DNA from: Shouchella sp047238345
Lineage (GTDB): Bacteria; Bacillota; Bacilli; Bacillales; Bacillaceae_D
NCBI RefSeq assembly: GCF_047238345.1
Contig: NZ_JBDFMQ010000001.1
Coordinates: 3,720,001-3,784,000 of the forward strand
Reading direction: 5' to 3'
DNA: 64,000 bases
Part shown: positions 25,745 through 34,811 of the stretch, piece by piece
Position numbering within the stretch: position 1 is the stretch's first letter
Layout of the letters: the number at the start of each line of letters is the position of its first letter
Notes under the pieces: generated by a model
Told to the model about the DNA's origin: nothing
The model's input: the letters and a program-made list of their open reading frames with translations, nothing else
Database searches by the model: none
Program-made: the position numbers and the translations under genes

Positions 25745-27586
25745 TTAGAAGCTGTTTTCTAATTCATCAACAATGCTGCCGATATGGCGAATGGCTTCTT
25801 TGATCACATCCATGTTGCCCATATCAATACCTGCCTGTTTGTATAGCTCTAATCCACTTAATGTTCCGCCCATTTTTAATACCTGTGTGAAGGATTCACC
25901 TACTACCTCTCTCTCCGTTTCTATACGTTCCGCAATCACTGTAGACGCAGATGTACCAATTGAATATGTGAACGGATAAAGCCCCATATAGTAGTGTGGC
26001 TGTCGCATCCACGTTAATTTAGCGTATTCGTCTATTTCCACCGTATCGCCCCAAAAAGATGCTAATATATCCCCTTTTGTTTCGCTTATTACGTGTGTCG
26101 ATAAAGGAATACCCTCATCAGCCAATTTATACAAACGTCTTAATAACTCTGCTTCTAAAATATGCGTAACGCAATTATGATGATAACTCATCATGAGGTA
26201 CATATTCAGCCAACGGTGAAGACGCGCATCGCGACGATTCTTTTTCAAATAAGACACAATTAAATGCTCCACTAAGGTTGAGGGAGCTTCCACAAATAAT
26301 AAAGACTGCCCATTGTTTATCATTTTTTGCTGATCCGCTGATAAGTTCGCATGTACTGCATGTCCAAGTTCATGGCCAAGCAACACGAGGTCGAATAAGT
26401 TTCCTCCCCACGGATAAAAGGAATACCCGTGCACACCGTGAACACCGCCGCCAAATGCAATCATTCTTCTACCTACATTGTTGCCTCTATACACCCAACG
26501 ATCGGTAAATGCTTTCCTCATCAAGTCCTGATATTCCCTACCTAACGGTTCCACTGCAGCAACAATAATGTCACCTGCTTCTTCAAACGTAATCGAGGGA
26601 TCAAAATTAGGATCAAGCGGTGCTTTTACATCGGAAAATTTCAGTGATTCCAAGCCAAGCTGTTCCTTTCTCAAACGAGCATAGCGCTGCATATGAGGAG
26701 CCAGATACTGTTGAAAGGTATCCAATACATTTTCAAAATAGGACGCAGATACGCCATCTCCTTCATAAAACTGATTATTCGCTGGGGGTGCATACTGAAG
26801 CAAGTACGTTAATGTTGACGGGAATTGTCTTAGATTTGCCATTGCGACATTCTTTTGTATTTCATTTGTTAAGGATTGAGCCAGTCCATGTTGATACTTT
26901 TTTAATCCTTCTGAAAGTGACTCATACGCATTCCTTCTAAGAACGGTGTCCGGTGATGTTTCAATTTGCGTCATATATGTAAATAATGAAACAGACACAT
27001 CGCGCCCATCCTTATCTTTTACATCTTCAAATGCCATGTCAGACGAAGTAATTGACATATAGATCGTATTCCCTACATTTAACGGTTGCTTAACTGCAGA
27101 GAGGGCTTTTTCAACATTGGGTTCTAATGTATGAGGGCGGGAAAGATTTAACTTTTCAATAAAACGATGATACTGCGTAAGTCCCTTCTCTTCTTTTAGA
27201 AAAGTCGCCATTCTCTCTTCAGAAAGCTCAAGCAGTTTGTTTACAAGACGTGAGCTAAAGGAAGACACTTTCTTTCCAAGAAGTTGAGAACGCCCCATTC
27301 GACTTTGATTGTATTGATCCGTACTGTCTTCCGAGTATTTATAGAGCGCATAGCTACCTAGACGGCTGTAATGTTCCATCATTTGATTATATTCATGTAA
27401 TGTAGATAGTAAATCGGTCGCACTATTAATCGCTGGTTGCGTCTTCAACAATTGACTTAGTGCCTCTTCCTGTTGAAGATACGCATCTTCCCACGCTTGA
27501 TCAGAATCATAGATAGGGGTTAAATCCCATGTCTCTTCAACTGGTATATCTTTACGCAACATCGTCCTCAATTCGACCACTCCCAT
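25745..27586 (-). CDS. pepF: oligoendopeptidase F (M3B family)
   Basis: A 613-residue cytosolic zinc oligopeptidase. The zinc motif HELGHAVHAN (HExxH, about residue 400) lies in the expected helical region, followed by the third-ligand segment VEAPSTLVEHLIV. The start WDLTPIYDSDQAWEDAYL and the end GIDMGNMDVIKEAIRHIG match PepF along its length. It cleaves oligopeptides of roughly 7-17 residues and recycles peptides or signal fragments. Start is uncertain: a TTG nine codons further in has GGGAGTGG at better spacing. Nothing around it suggests a specific substrate. Confidence 0.93.
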   Translation of the reverse strand: MGVVELRTMLRKDIPVEETWDLTPIYDSDQAWEDAYLQQEEALSQLLKTQPAINSATDLLSTLHEYNQMMEHYSRLGSYALYKYSEDSTDQYNQSRMGRSQLLGKKVSSFSSRLVNKLLELSEERMATFLKEEKGLTQYHRFIEKLNLSRPHTLEPNVEKALSAVKQPLNVGNTIYMSITSSDMAFEDVKDKDGRDVSVSLFTYMTQIETSPDTVLRRNAYESLSEGLKKYQHGLAQSLTNEIQKNVAMANLRQFPSTLTYLLQYAPPANNQFYEGDGVSASYFENVLDTFQQYLAPHMQRYARLRKEQLGLESLKFSDVKAPLDPNFDPSITFEEAGDIIVAAVEPLGREYQDLMRKAFTDRWVYRGNNVGRRMIAFGGGVHGVHGYSFYPWGGNLFDLVLLGHELGHAVHANLSADQQKMINNGQSLLFVEAPSTLVEHLIVSYLKKNRRDARLHRWLNMYLMMSYHHNCVTHILEAELLRRLYKLADEGIPLSTHVISETKGDILASFWGDTVEIDEYAKLTWMRQPHYYMGLYPFTYSIGTSASTVIAERIETEREVVGESFTQVLKMGGTLSGLELYKQAGIDMGNMDVIKEAIRHIGSIVDELENSF

Positions 27587-27647
27587 TAAATGAATTTACT
27601 ATTTTGACAATAACACAACGATATCGCCACTGCCACGTTTGAACCGT

Positions 27648-27693
27648 CTTCCTAGCGTGGTTGCTAGGAAGAGAACGTTATGACCACGTTCTC
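27648..27693 (-). terminator. two adjacent hairpins at the end of the MazG-like gene
   Basis: CTTCCTAGC / GCTAGGAAG (27648-27671, 6-base loop) is followed immediately by GAGAACGT / ACGTTCTC (27671-27693), which covers the last codons of the gene. Together they probably end the minus-strand transcript. Confidence 0.6.
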
Positions 27694-27980
27694 TTCCGAT
27701 TGATTTCCATTTTTTCTGAGAAAGCTTCTGTTAAATTAATCTCATAGCGATTGGCAATTTCTACTGCGTTCCAAATCACATCAAAAATTTCGTGGCTAAG
27801 AGCTTGTTTAATTTCCGCTTTTTTCTCTAAACTCTCTGTGTAACGATAGTTCAACATCTCCTGCGCCATCTCTCCTACCTCGCTCATAAAAAACAAATAG
27901 CGCTCTTCATCAGAAACCTCATCGAATCCCTTTTCTTCACAAAAATCTTCAACGTATTGTTGAAACTTCTTCCACTCCAT
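27678..27980 (-). CDS. MazG-like nucleotide pyrophosphohydrolase
   Basis: A 100-residue all-alpha protein. SEVGEMAQE (about 29-37) supplies the ExxE half and LSHEIFDVIW (about 62-71) the ExxD half of the Mg-binding motif of the MazG/dUTPase-like alpha NTP-PPase superfamily. Such small enzymes hydrolyse (d)NTPs to NMP and pyrophosphate, a house-cleaning activity. The start ATG follows AGGAGG. It begins 22 bases after the membrane-anchored gene upstream on the same strand and may be in its transcript. Confidence 0.82.
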   Translation of the reverse strand: MEWKKFQQYVEDFCEEKGFDEVSDEERYLFFMSEVGEMAQEMLNYRYTESLEKKAEIKQALSHEIFDVIWNAVEIANRYEINLTEAFSEKMEINRKRTWS

Positions 27981-28002
27981 TATGTCATACCTCCTCTATG
28001 AT

Positions 28003-28308
28003 CTAAGCGTCTCGATACAATTCATCTGAATTCAACCACTCTTGAAATTTCACCAGATGGTAATACGTCTTCCCATTTAAAACAATTTTCGGTGCTCCGT
28101 CCTTTTTTCTTAGTAGATCTTCCATGTCTTTCTCACTGATATTAACGTACAAATATAACTGATTTTCTTCAATTAATTGATAATAGGCATGATATTCTTG
28201 TGCATCTGATTTACTTTGAAACTTTTTTAAACCATTTCCAATGAAATAACCGAGCAATGCGAGCCCTACCGCAACCCAAAAAAAGCTAAGACCTACTTCA
28301 ATATTCAT
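28003..28308 (-). CDS. uncharacterised membrane-anchored protein, 101 residues
   Basis: One N-terminal membrane helix (residues about 7-24, WVAVGLALLGYFIG) followed by a basic stop and a soluble domain. The C-terminal part, DMEDLLRKKDGAPKIVLNGKTYYHLVKFQEWLN, resembles the helix-wing layout of a small DNA-binding or excisionase-like fold, but this is weak. The ATG has AGGGGTAGG upstream. Probably co-transcribed with the MazG-like gene. No family recognised. Confidence 0.6.
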   Translation of the reverse strand: MNIEVGLSFFWVAVGLALLGYFIGNGLKKFQSKSDAQEYHAYYQLIEENQLYLYVNISEKDMEDLLRKKDGAPKIVLNGKTYYHLVKFQEWLNSDELYRDA

Positions 28309-28494
28309 TCCTACCCCTCCTAAGTATCCTATCCTCCACTATAAACGTAAAACGAAAGAAGGAGAAGGACCAGGCGAGAAGACTTGCACAATTTTCTACT
28401 AAGCTACGTCTATATTTAAGAAAATATTTTTACAATGTGCAAATACATTTGTTACGCTTATTAGGATTTTTAACTTTGTTAGAGGAGGGTTCAC

Positions 28495-29091
28495 ATGACA
28501 AAACGTAACACCGCACTTATTCTTTTAGCCATCATTCTTACAAATAGTCTCTTCTTTGCTTTAGACGCTGTTCATTTCTGGCGAATTACGTTAGACATTC
28601 CCATGGTTCTTGCACTTATGTTCGTAAATGGTCTTTTGTTTATTGGAATCGGTCTCGTCAAAGCAAATCCTAAAGCCATTCGAACAGTATCTGGGGTGTT
28701 TGCTATGGGCTTACTCTTCTTTTCTTCTACAATGATTTTTCTTGTCGATATGTTTACTGAATCAAGCCAAGTGGCTCTTCAATCAAACAATGGAGACATG
28801 GAGATCATTGCCTATTATGAAGATCATTCGTTTCTCGATATTTCGCTAACCATGAATGTGTACGAAAAAAATGGATTTTTCCCGCGACAAATTAATGAGG
28901 AAGACATCCATTTTTATATTCCCATGCGTGAAAAACAAAATCGTGAGCATACATATTTTCTTGGATTGGAAGACGTACAGTGGACATCAGAAAATGAAAT
29001 TATCTTATCCACTTGGAGGGAAGAGACTATTTTAAATGTGAGCAAAGGAAGTTCGATTGAAAATGGCGAAAGGTTACACATACAATCCTAA
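28495..29091 (+). CDS. uncharacterised membrane protein, 198 residues
   Basis: Three N-terminal hydrophobic helices (about residues 8-25, 32-56, 64-88) followed by a beta-rich outer domain (about 95-198) with no cysteine or catalytic motif. The ribosome site GAGGAGGG stands before the ATG. It ends 20 bases before the sigma-54 activator gene on the same strand, so it may be co-transcribed with it, although nothing in the sequence links the two jobs. No family recognised. Confidence 0.65.
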   Translation: MTKRNTALILLAIILTNSLFFALDAVHFWRITLDIPMVLALMFVNGLLFIGIGLVKANPKAIRTVSGVFAMGLLFFSSTMIFLVDMFTESSQVALQSNNGDMEIIAYYEDHSFLDISLTMNVYEKNGFFPRQINEEDIHFYIPMREKQNREHTYFLGLEDVQWTSENEIILSTWREETILNVSKGSSIENGERLHIQS

Positions 29092-29110
29092 TGATTAACA
29101 GGTGATTTTC

Positions 29111-30820
29111 ATGAATGAACGTCTTTTATTTGATTCAACATCTACTTCTTGTATGGACATCGTTCAACCGATCACGTTAGTAGCCAATCAATTGCGATCC
29201 TATTCTCGATGGGCGCTCCTTGTCGCTCAGTCTAAACATTCAGTGGTTGTGCTTGACGATAATGGCCAAGCACTCGGAGCTCTCCTACCTAATTTCAATC
29301 AACATAAACAGTCGAATAATTCGTTAGAAATGTACGTAAAAGACGAATGGCTTACACCGATTACGTACGTTACACCTACTTGTTTAGTAAAGCAATTACC
29401 CAATTCTCCTACTACACTGATCGTTGTACGGGACGACAATCGTTTACTTGGCACCATCTGTTGGAGTCAACTTCAAAGCAATTCCGCTGAAAATAAGAAA
29501 CAGAGTTTAATTTTAGAAACGATCTTTGAAACTGCGTATGAGGGAATTGTCCTTGTCGATCAGCAAGGACGTATTGTTCAAATGAATCAAGCATACCGTA
29601 ATTTTATTGGCGGCATCTCAGAAGAAGCCGTTGTCGGCAGACCTGTTCAAGATGTCATTGAAAATACGCAGTTGCACCACGTCGTGAAATCAGGCTTACC
29701 TGAACGGGGAAAGGTTCAACTAATTCAAGGACAAAAAATGGTCGTCCATCGCATCCCCCTTTGGCAAAATGAACAGGTCGTTGGCGCAATTGGCATGCTA
29801 ATTTTTGAAGGGGTGTCTGAACTCTATCAAATTATGAAGCAAATGAGTGGCAAGACGGAAGAGATTAAAGTGGACACGCTCTCACCAAGCGTCAAGACGT
29901 GCACATTTGAGAAAATGGTTGGGAAAAGCGCATCCTTACAAGCAGCTAAGAGCTTTGCGCGCAAAGCAGCACGAACCACAGCATCGGTCTTAATTACTGG
30001 CGAAACAGGAACGGGTAAAGAATTGTTTGCTCGTTCCATTCACCAGTTAAGTGCACGAAAAGAACGTCCCTTTATAGCAGTTAATTGTGCGGCGATGCCG
30101 GAAACACTCCTAGAAACCGAACTTTTCGGCTATGAAGAAGGCTCCTTTACTGGTGCGAAACGAGGTGGGGCAATCGGTAAGTTTGAACAAGCTACAGGCG
30201 GAACCCTTTTTTTAGATGAAATTGCGGATATGTCACAAGCGATGCAAGCCAAACTCCTTCGTGCACTTGAAACACGAGAGATTACCAAAGTAGGTGGAAG
30301 TCAAACTCATCAAGTAGATATTCGTTTGATTGCTGCAACGAATCATGACCTTGAACAAAAAGTTGAACAAGAGACATTCCGAAAAGACCTGTATTACAGA
30401 ATTCACGTCATTCATTTAAAATTACCGTCATTAAAAGAACGAAAAGAAGACATTCCTAGTTTACTTCGACACTATATTGATTTTTTTGCTCATGATTACC
30501 AAGTTGAACAAAAAGAATTTCAGGAAGAGGCCATCCAAACCTTGCTCGCCTATGATTGGCCTGGTAATATTCGCGAACTTGTAAACGTTGTCGATTACGT
30601 CATGACCATTTGTGACCATCGGAAGGTGTATCGTGAAAACCTTCCAGAATCAATTCGTCTGGCTCATGAACCGCAATTTGCACACATCGCGCTTAATCAA
30701 GAACAAATGCGTATCAGAGAGGCACTGATTCAAGCGAACGGAAGTAAAACGAAAGCAGCTCAATTGTTAGGGATTCACCGCGCCACACTCTACCGGAAAA
30801 TAAAAGAACACACGATATAA
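29111..30820 (+). CDS. sigma-54-dependent transcriptional activator with CBS-like and PAS domains
   Basis: A 569-residue enhancer-binding protein. The N-terminal 125 residues resemble a degenerate CBS pair (SVVVLDDNGQALGALL; TLIVVRDDNRLLGTICW). A PAS domain follows (about 135-245, GIVLVDQQGRIVQMNQAYRNFIGG). The AAA+ domain has Walker A GETGTGKE, the sigma-54 contact loop GSFTGA and Walker B GGTLFLDEIADM. A Fis-type HTH ends the protein (KTKAAQLLGIHRATLYRKI). It should bind the repeats upstream of the next gene and drive the -24/-12 promoter there. ATG 29111 is preferred; GTG 29102 overlaps the ribosome site. Inducer unknown. Confidence 0.92.
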   Translation: MNERLLFDSTSTSCMDIVQPITLVANQLRSYSRWALLVAQSKHSVVVLDDNGQALGALLPNFNQHKQSNNSLEMYVKDEWLTPITYVTPTCLVKQLPNSPTTLIVVRDDNRLLGTICWSQLQSNSAENKKQSLILETIFETAYEGIVLVDQQGRIVQMNQAYRNFIGGISEEAVVGRPVQDVIENTQLHHVVKSGLPERGKVQLIQGQKMVVHRIPLWQNEQVVGAIGMLIFEGVSELYQIMKQMSGKTEEIKVDTLSPSVKTCTFEKMVGKSASLQAAKSFARKAARTTASVLITGETGTGKELFARSIHQLSARKERPFIAVNCAAMPETLLETELFGYEEGSFTGAKRGGAIGKFEQATGGTLFLDEIADMSQAMQAKLLRALETREITKVGGSQTHQVDIRLIAATNHDLEQKVEQETFRKDLYYRIHVIHLKLPSLKERKEDIPSLLRHYIDFFAHDYQVEQKEFQEEAIQTLLAYDWPGNIRELVNVVDYVMTICDHRKVYRENLPESIRLAHEPQFAHIALNQEQMRIREALIQANGSKTKAAQLLGIHRATLYRKIKEHTI

Positions 30821-30862
30821 TCGGAAGTCGTTTTTCTTACTAAAGAGGAAAGCGACTTTTTG

Positions 30863-30900
30863 TGCGACACCCCGTTTCAAACGTTGCATATTTGCGACAC
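30863..30900. promoter_or_regulatory. putative upstream activator sites (direct repeat)
   Basis: TGCGACAC occurs at 30863-30870 and again at 30893-30900, 30 bases apart, i.e. nearly three helical turns, about 40-75 bases before the sigma-54 promoter. The palindrome CGTTTcAAACG (30873-30883) lies between. These are the likely binding sites of the activator encoded upstream. Confidence 0.6.
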
Positions 30901-30907
30901 ATAAAAA

Positions 30908-30921
30908 TGTAAGCGCTTTAT
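30908..30921. promoter_or_regulatory. cre (CcpA) site
   Basis: TGTAAGCGCTTTAT matches the 14-base catabolite-responsive element consensus at 12 positions, with the perfect core AAGCGCTT. It lies between the activator sites and the -24/-12 promoter, where CcpA would block looping or polymerase when preferred sugars are present. Confidence 0.75.
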
Positions 30922-30938
30922 TTTAAAGCATTTTACTA

Positions 30939-30954
30939 TGGCATAGATTTTGCA
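30939..30954 (+). promoter_or_regulatory. sigma-54 (SigL) -24/-12 promoter
   Basis: TGGCATAGATTTTGCA: GG at 30940-30941 and GC at 30952-30953 are separated by exactly 10 bases as required, inside the TGGCAy-N5-TTGCa context. It lies 26 bases before the alcohol dehydrogenase start and directly after the gene for a sigma-54 activator. Confidence 0.92.
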
Positions 30955-30979
30955 AGTTGGTAAGTAGGAGGGATAAAAC

Positions 30980-32164
30980 ATGAACATGAGAGTCAATCAT
31001 TTACCATCAACCATCGTTTACGGTGAAGATAGTTTCAAACAATTAGGCGCTGAAGCTGCGAAAGTCGGAGCCCATGCGCTAATTATTAGTGATCCGATTA
31101 TGGAACAATTAGGGAATATCGAGAAAGCAATACAGCTTCTTCTGGAACACGGAATTCATGCATCGGTTTATACAGGCGTGAACGCTGAGCCAGAAGATAC
31201 ATACGTTTATGAGGCTTTAGAGCAATTATTTCATCATAATTGTGACCACATCATTGCCATTGGAGGCGGAAGTTGCATTGATACAGCAAAAGCGGTTGCC
31301 GTTGTTTCAACAAATGGTGGTGATATCAGTGACTACATGAATAACCAATCGATTGCACGAAAAAAAGCACTCCCTTTACTTGTTGTTCCTACAACAGGTG
31401 GCACAGGTTCAGAAGTAACAGATGCGACAGTCATTACGAATACGACGACAGCAGTGAAGATGATGATTAAGCAAGAAGCCTTTATGCCTCAAGTAGCCAT
31501 TGTGGATCCAGTACTAACCATATCCTCACCGCCTAGTATTACGGCAGCAACTGGTGTCGATGCCTTAACCCATGCGTTAGAAGCTTACCTCAGCAAAAAA
31601 GCACACCCATTTACAGATACACTTGCGTTGTCTGCAATTGAAAAACTGTACCACCATGTTCTCATTGCTTATAAAGATGGCACGAACCTCCAAGCGCGGC
31701 ACGAAATGATCTACGGTTCCATGCTCGCAGGAATGGCCTTTTCTAATTCTTCTGTTTGTCTCGTACATGGGATGTCTCGGCCAATTGGCGCACTTTTTCA
31801 TGTCCCTCACGGGGTTTCAAATGCCATGCTGTTGCCTGTCGTTCTGACGTATACACAAAATCATTGTACGAAACGGTTAGCAGAGATTGGACGTGTCTTG
31901 TTCCCTGAAAAGAAAACCGCACAAGAGGAACAGCTTGCGGAAATCGTTGTGGATCGAATTGTATCATTATGTCAGCAGCTCGATATCCCTACCCTATCTG
32001 AATGGGGGGTTGATCAAGAAGCCTTTTACGACGCGATCGACAAAATGGCAAATGATGCATTAATGAGCGGCAGCCCTCAAAACAATCCAAAAGTACCTTC
32101 TAAGGAAGACATCATGACGTTATATAAAGAGTTAATAAATCGAAAATCGACTGTTTCCCACTAA
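30980..32164 (+). CDS. iron-containing alcohol dehydrogenase
   Basis: A 394-residue group III dehydrogenase. GGGSCIDTAKA (about 93-103) is the NAD(P) pyrophosphate site and PTTGGTGSEVTD follows. The metal ligands are in DALTHALEAY (Asp and His) and in HGMSRPIGALFHVPHG (two His), all intact. The family oxidises or reduces short alcohols, 1,3-propanediol, 4-hydroxybutyrate and related compounds with Fe2+. It is the first gene behind the sigma-54 promoter and is followed 15 bases later by a GntP-type permease, so the substrate is probably an imported hydroxy acid or similar carbon source; which one cannot be read from the sequence. Confidence 0.92.
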   Translation: MNMRVNHLPSTIVYGEDSFKQLGAEAAKVGAHALIISDPIMEQLGNIEKAIQLLLEHGIHASVYTGVNAEPEDTYVYEALEQLFHHNCDHIIAIGGGSCIDTAKAVAVVSTNGGDISDYMNNQSIARKKALPLLVVPTTGGTGSEVTDATVITNTTTAVKMMIKQEAFMPQVAIVDPVLTISSPPSITAATGVDALTHALEAYLSKKAHPFTDTLALSAIEKLYHHVLIAYKDGTNLQARHEMIYGSMLAGMAFSNSSVCLVHGMSRPIGALFHVPHGVSNAMLLPVVLTYTQNHCTKRLAEIGRVLFPEKKTAQEEQLAEIVVDRIVSLCQQLDIPTLSEWGVDQEAFYDAIDKMANDALMSGSPQNNPKVPSKEDIMTLYKELINRKSTVSH

Positions 32165-32179
32165 GGAGGCAAGGCATAT

Positions 32180-33508
32180 ATGTTAAGTATGATTGGATTG
32201 ATTGTCTCTCTCGCCATGCTCATTTTTATGACACTGCGCGGAATTAACATCATTATAGCCGCAATTGCTTCGTCTGTTGTGCTCGCTCTTACAGGCGGAC
32301 TGAATCTTAATACAGCGATGAGTGGCTATTATATGGATGGATTCACAAACTATTTTGCTTCTTGGTTTCTCATTTTTTTACTAGGAGCGATTTTCGGAAA
32401 AGTGATGCAAGATACGAAGGCAGCTGAGTCAATTGCAGACTGGGTGAGACGTAGACTCGGTGCAAAATGGGCACTGTTCGCTGTTATTGCAGCCTGTGCG
32501 ATTATGACATATGGCGGCGTCAGTTTATTTGTGGTCGGTTTTACCGTCTATCCAATTGCAGTGTCTTTATTTCGTCTTGCTGATTACCCGCATCGATTTA
32601 TACCAGTAGCCATTGTGTTTGGAGCGATCTCGTTCACCATGACTTCTCCCGGCTCACCTGAAATTCAGAACATTATCCCAACTGAATTTTTCGGAACGAC
32701 ACCATTAGCTGGTGGCTGGGTTGGTGCTGCAATGGGACTATTTATTATGGTCGTCGGTGGTTTGTGGATTCGATTCATGCTACAACGTGCTGTAAAAAAT
32801 GGTGAACGCTTTGACATGCCAAAGGAAAGTCCCATGTTTCAAGCAGGTAAAGAACCACTAGAAGAATTAGCAGCAACAAAAGAAACGAATCTACCAAAAC
32901 CTATTTTTGCTCTACTTCCACTCGTACTCGTCATTGTCTCTCTTAACATTTTAGCGCTGTATATTGACGCCAAAACAGCGGTGTTAGTGGCGCTTGTTTT
33001 AGGTGTGTTTTCAACATGGTTACTCAATCTACCATTTGTGAAGCAAGTTTGGGGTTCTCTCGGAATTGGTGCACAGAATTCCATTGTTGCCATTGCTAAC
33101 ACATGTGCCGTTGTGGGCTTTGGAACAGTCGCTGCACAGGTACCTGCATTTGATGTCTTTTTAACTGCCCTTTCGGAAATGCCAGGACCGCCTCTGCTTA
33201 GCTTAGCGATTTTCGTAACCGTTATCTGTGGCATTACAGGCTCTGCATCAGGAGGACTTGGGATTGCACTTCCACTGATTGCTCCAGATTATATGGAGCG
33301 AGGCGTTGACCCAGGAGCAATGCACCGTGTTTCCGCTTTGGCGTCTGGTGGGTTAGACTCCCTTCCCCATAACGGCTTTGTCGTCACGACTGTTCGCGCC
33401 ATCTGTGGGGAAACACACAAGCGCGCATATGGCCCAATTTTTCTTGTTTGTACCATCGTTCCAACGGTCGCTTTAGGGATTGCTGTGCTGCTTTATACCG
33501 TGCTGTAG
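32180..33508 (+). CDS. GntP-family permease
   Basis: A 442-residue transporter with about 12 hydrophobic segments, the GntP-type central motif ITGSASGGLGIALPLI and the conserved ASGGLDSLPHNGFVVT near residue 390. Relatives carry gluconate, 3-hydroxybutyrate and other hydroxy acids with protons. The ribosome site AAGGAGG stands 11 bases before the ATG. It is the second and last gene of the sigma-54 operon and presumably brings in the substrate of the dehydrogenase encoded before it. Confidence 0.9.
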   Translation: MLSMIGLIVSLAMLIFMTLRGINIIIAAIASSVVLALTGGLNLNTAMSGYYMDGFTNYFASWFLIFLLGAIFGKVMQDTKAAESIADWVRRRLGAKWALFAVIAACAIMTYGGVSLFVVGFTVYPIAVSLFRLADYPHRFIPVAIVFGAISFTMTSPGSPEIQNIIPTEFFGTTPLAGGWVGAAMGLFIMVVGGLWIRFMLQRAVKNGERFDMPKESPMFQAGKEPLEELAATKETNLPKPIFALLPLVLVIVSLNILALYIDAKTAVLVALVLGVFSTWLLNLPFVKQVWGSLGIGAQNSIVAIANTCAVVGFGTVAAQVPAFDVFLTALSEMPGPPLLSLAIFVTVICGITGSASGGLGIALPLIAPDYMERGVDPGAMHRVSALASGGLDSLPHNGFVVTTVRAICGETHKRAYGPIFLVCTIVPTVALGIAVLLYTVL

Positions 33509-33526
33509 TATCTTTACAAACATTAA

Positions 33527-33566
33527 AAAGACTTTTTGAGTGATGACGATCACTCAAAAAGTCTTT
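33527..33566. terminator. strong bidirectional terminator
   Basis: Perfect 18-base inverted repeat (arms 33527-33544 and 33549-33566) with a 4-base loop (gacg), ending in A/T-rich runs on both sides. It separates the permease gene from the converging CHRD gene. Confidence 0.95.
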
Positions 33567-33580
33567 ATTTCGATTACATC

Positions 33581-34180
33581 TTATTTAAAGAGAAACCCTG
33601 TAACGCTCGCCCATAATGATGTAAACCAGTTGCCTGATTCTGCACCACCCATACCAGTTTGAGGCATATCAGTTGGCATGTTTGCTTCTTCCATTGCAGC
33701 ATCCTGTGCATATTTATCAAGCTGTCCACGAATCTCCCCATCTGGATATTCTTCCGTATGAAGGTTTGCATAGACATCACCAGCTACAAGAGCCATTGAA
33801 AACTCTTCCCAAGATAAATCCCCAACAAGATCATCCGCAGTTAACGTTCCTGATGCCACATCGCCATCATAATCCATTGGCTCATCATTATGGAATAAGA
33901 ACAATTCTACCGGTCCATCTTCTCCTGCAGGACCACTATGCAAGTGACCTGCTGTTGCATTCTCTAGATGTTCAGCATGAATCCAATACTCAAGTGTATC
34001 TCCATCTTCACTTACTTCAAAGTGCGCTTTTCCCATTGCATCGCTTTCAACATCCATGACTTCATTATCTGGACTAAGCTCAACTAAAAACTCACGACCC
34101 TCGTGATCGGCAGATGCCGTACCTGCAAAAGTCGTTGCAGCCAATACTGCTGCTAATGGAAACATCATTGCTTTTTTCAT
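33581..34180 (-). CDS. secreted CHRD-domain protein with sortase-like tail
   Basis: A 199-residue exported protein. Signal peptide residues 1-24 (ends TASA). A CHRD domain (about 28-145) shows GHLHSGPAGEDGPVELFLF and the later YANLHTEEYPDGEIRGQL, the usual His/Gly-rich blocks. CHRD domains were named from chordin; the bacterial role is unknown. The C-terminus carries MPQTG, close to the LPxTG sortase motif, followed by Gly-Gly, a short hydrophobic stretch (WFTSLWASVTGFLF) and a final Lys, i.e. a shortened cell-wall sorting signal. AGGGAG precedes the ATG. Confidence 0.85.
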   Translation of the reverse strand: MKKAMMFPLAAVLAATTFAGTASADHEGREFLVELSPDNEVMDVESDAMGKAHFEVSEDGDTLEYWIHAEHLENATAGHLHSGPAGEDGPVELFLFHNDEPMDYDGDVASGTLTADDLVGDLSWEEFSMALVAGDVYANLHTEEYPDGEIRGQLDKYAQDAAMEEANMPTDMPQTGMGGAESGNWFTSLWASVTGFLFK

Positions 34181-34344
34181 AGAAAAATCGCTCCCTTATG
34201 ATTAATGAAATCACACTTAGCTGTTTTCACGCCTCCTCCATACTAAAATGTCAACGCTTATACCTAGCTAATATGTAACCTCTTACAAAGAGAACGAATG
34301 CTTTGTCAAAATGGATCACTTTTTTGTGGGAAAAATGTGATTTT

Positions 34345-34704
34345 TTAAGTAAAAAGTGATATAAGATGAAAAATAGAAGACAGAATTGGCAGATGATCAT
34401 AATAGGAATCAATTACAGCATTAATAAACACTCGTTCACACGGTAGCACTGCAAATAAATCGTTTACGATCTTGCTCACACAACTGTATACATAGTCTTG
34501 ATATAAATCATTGCGTTTTGTTTGCCCGATATCATGATAACGAATGGTACCCTGTTTTGTTACTTTCTCGATCCTAGCTGGTATAATGGAGTCTATTGAA
34601 TGAATAAATTCACTACATTCTACTGTATGCGTATCATATACGTATAAGCTATATGTGGATGAAGAGTATGTTTGGAGATGAAGTGAGAAATAACCTGGAC
34701 CAAT
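34345..34704 (-). pseudogene. start-less remnant of an unknown gene, 119 codons
   Basis: An open frame of 119 codons without any start codon at its 5' end (it begins after an in-frame TAA). The translation has normal protein character: SEFIHSIDSIIPARIEK, YHDIGQTKRNDLYQDY and LPCERVFINAVIDSYYDHLP. It looks like the middle or C-terminal part of a larger protein, but I cannot name the family. It marks the start of the AT-rich, gene-poor accessory zone. The bases 34181-34344 between it and the CHRD gene hold nothing I recognise. Confidence 0.5.
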
Positions 34705-34811
34705 TTATAAATCAAGAAAAAAGAGGTGTTTAATATTCTGATTAAATTTAATTTTTAAATTTTTATTTAGCAATTCCTCAAAAAAGAAAAATCAAGATTC
34801 AAACAAGCTTC

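Noticed and set aside
33673..34059. Plus-strand open frame of 128 codons, His/Leu-rich
   Set aside because: Antisense to the CHRD gene; the histidine richness comes from reversed Asp/Glu codons, not from a metal protein.
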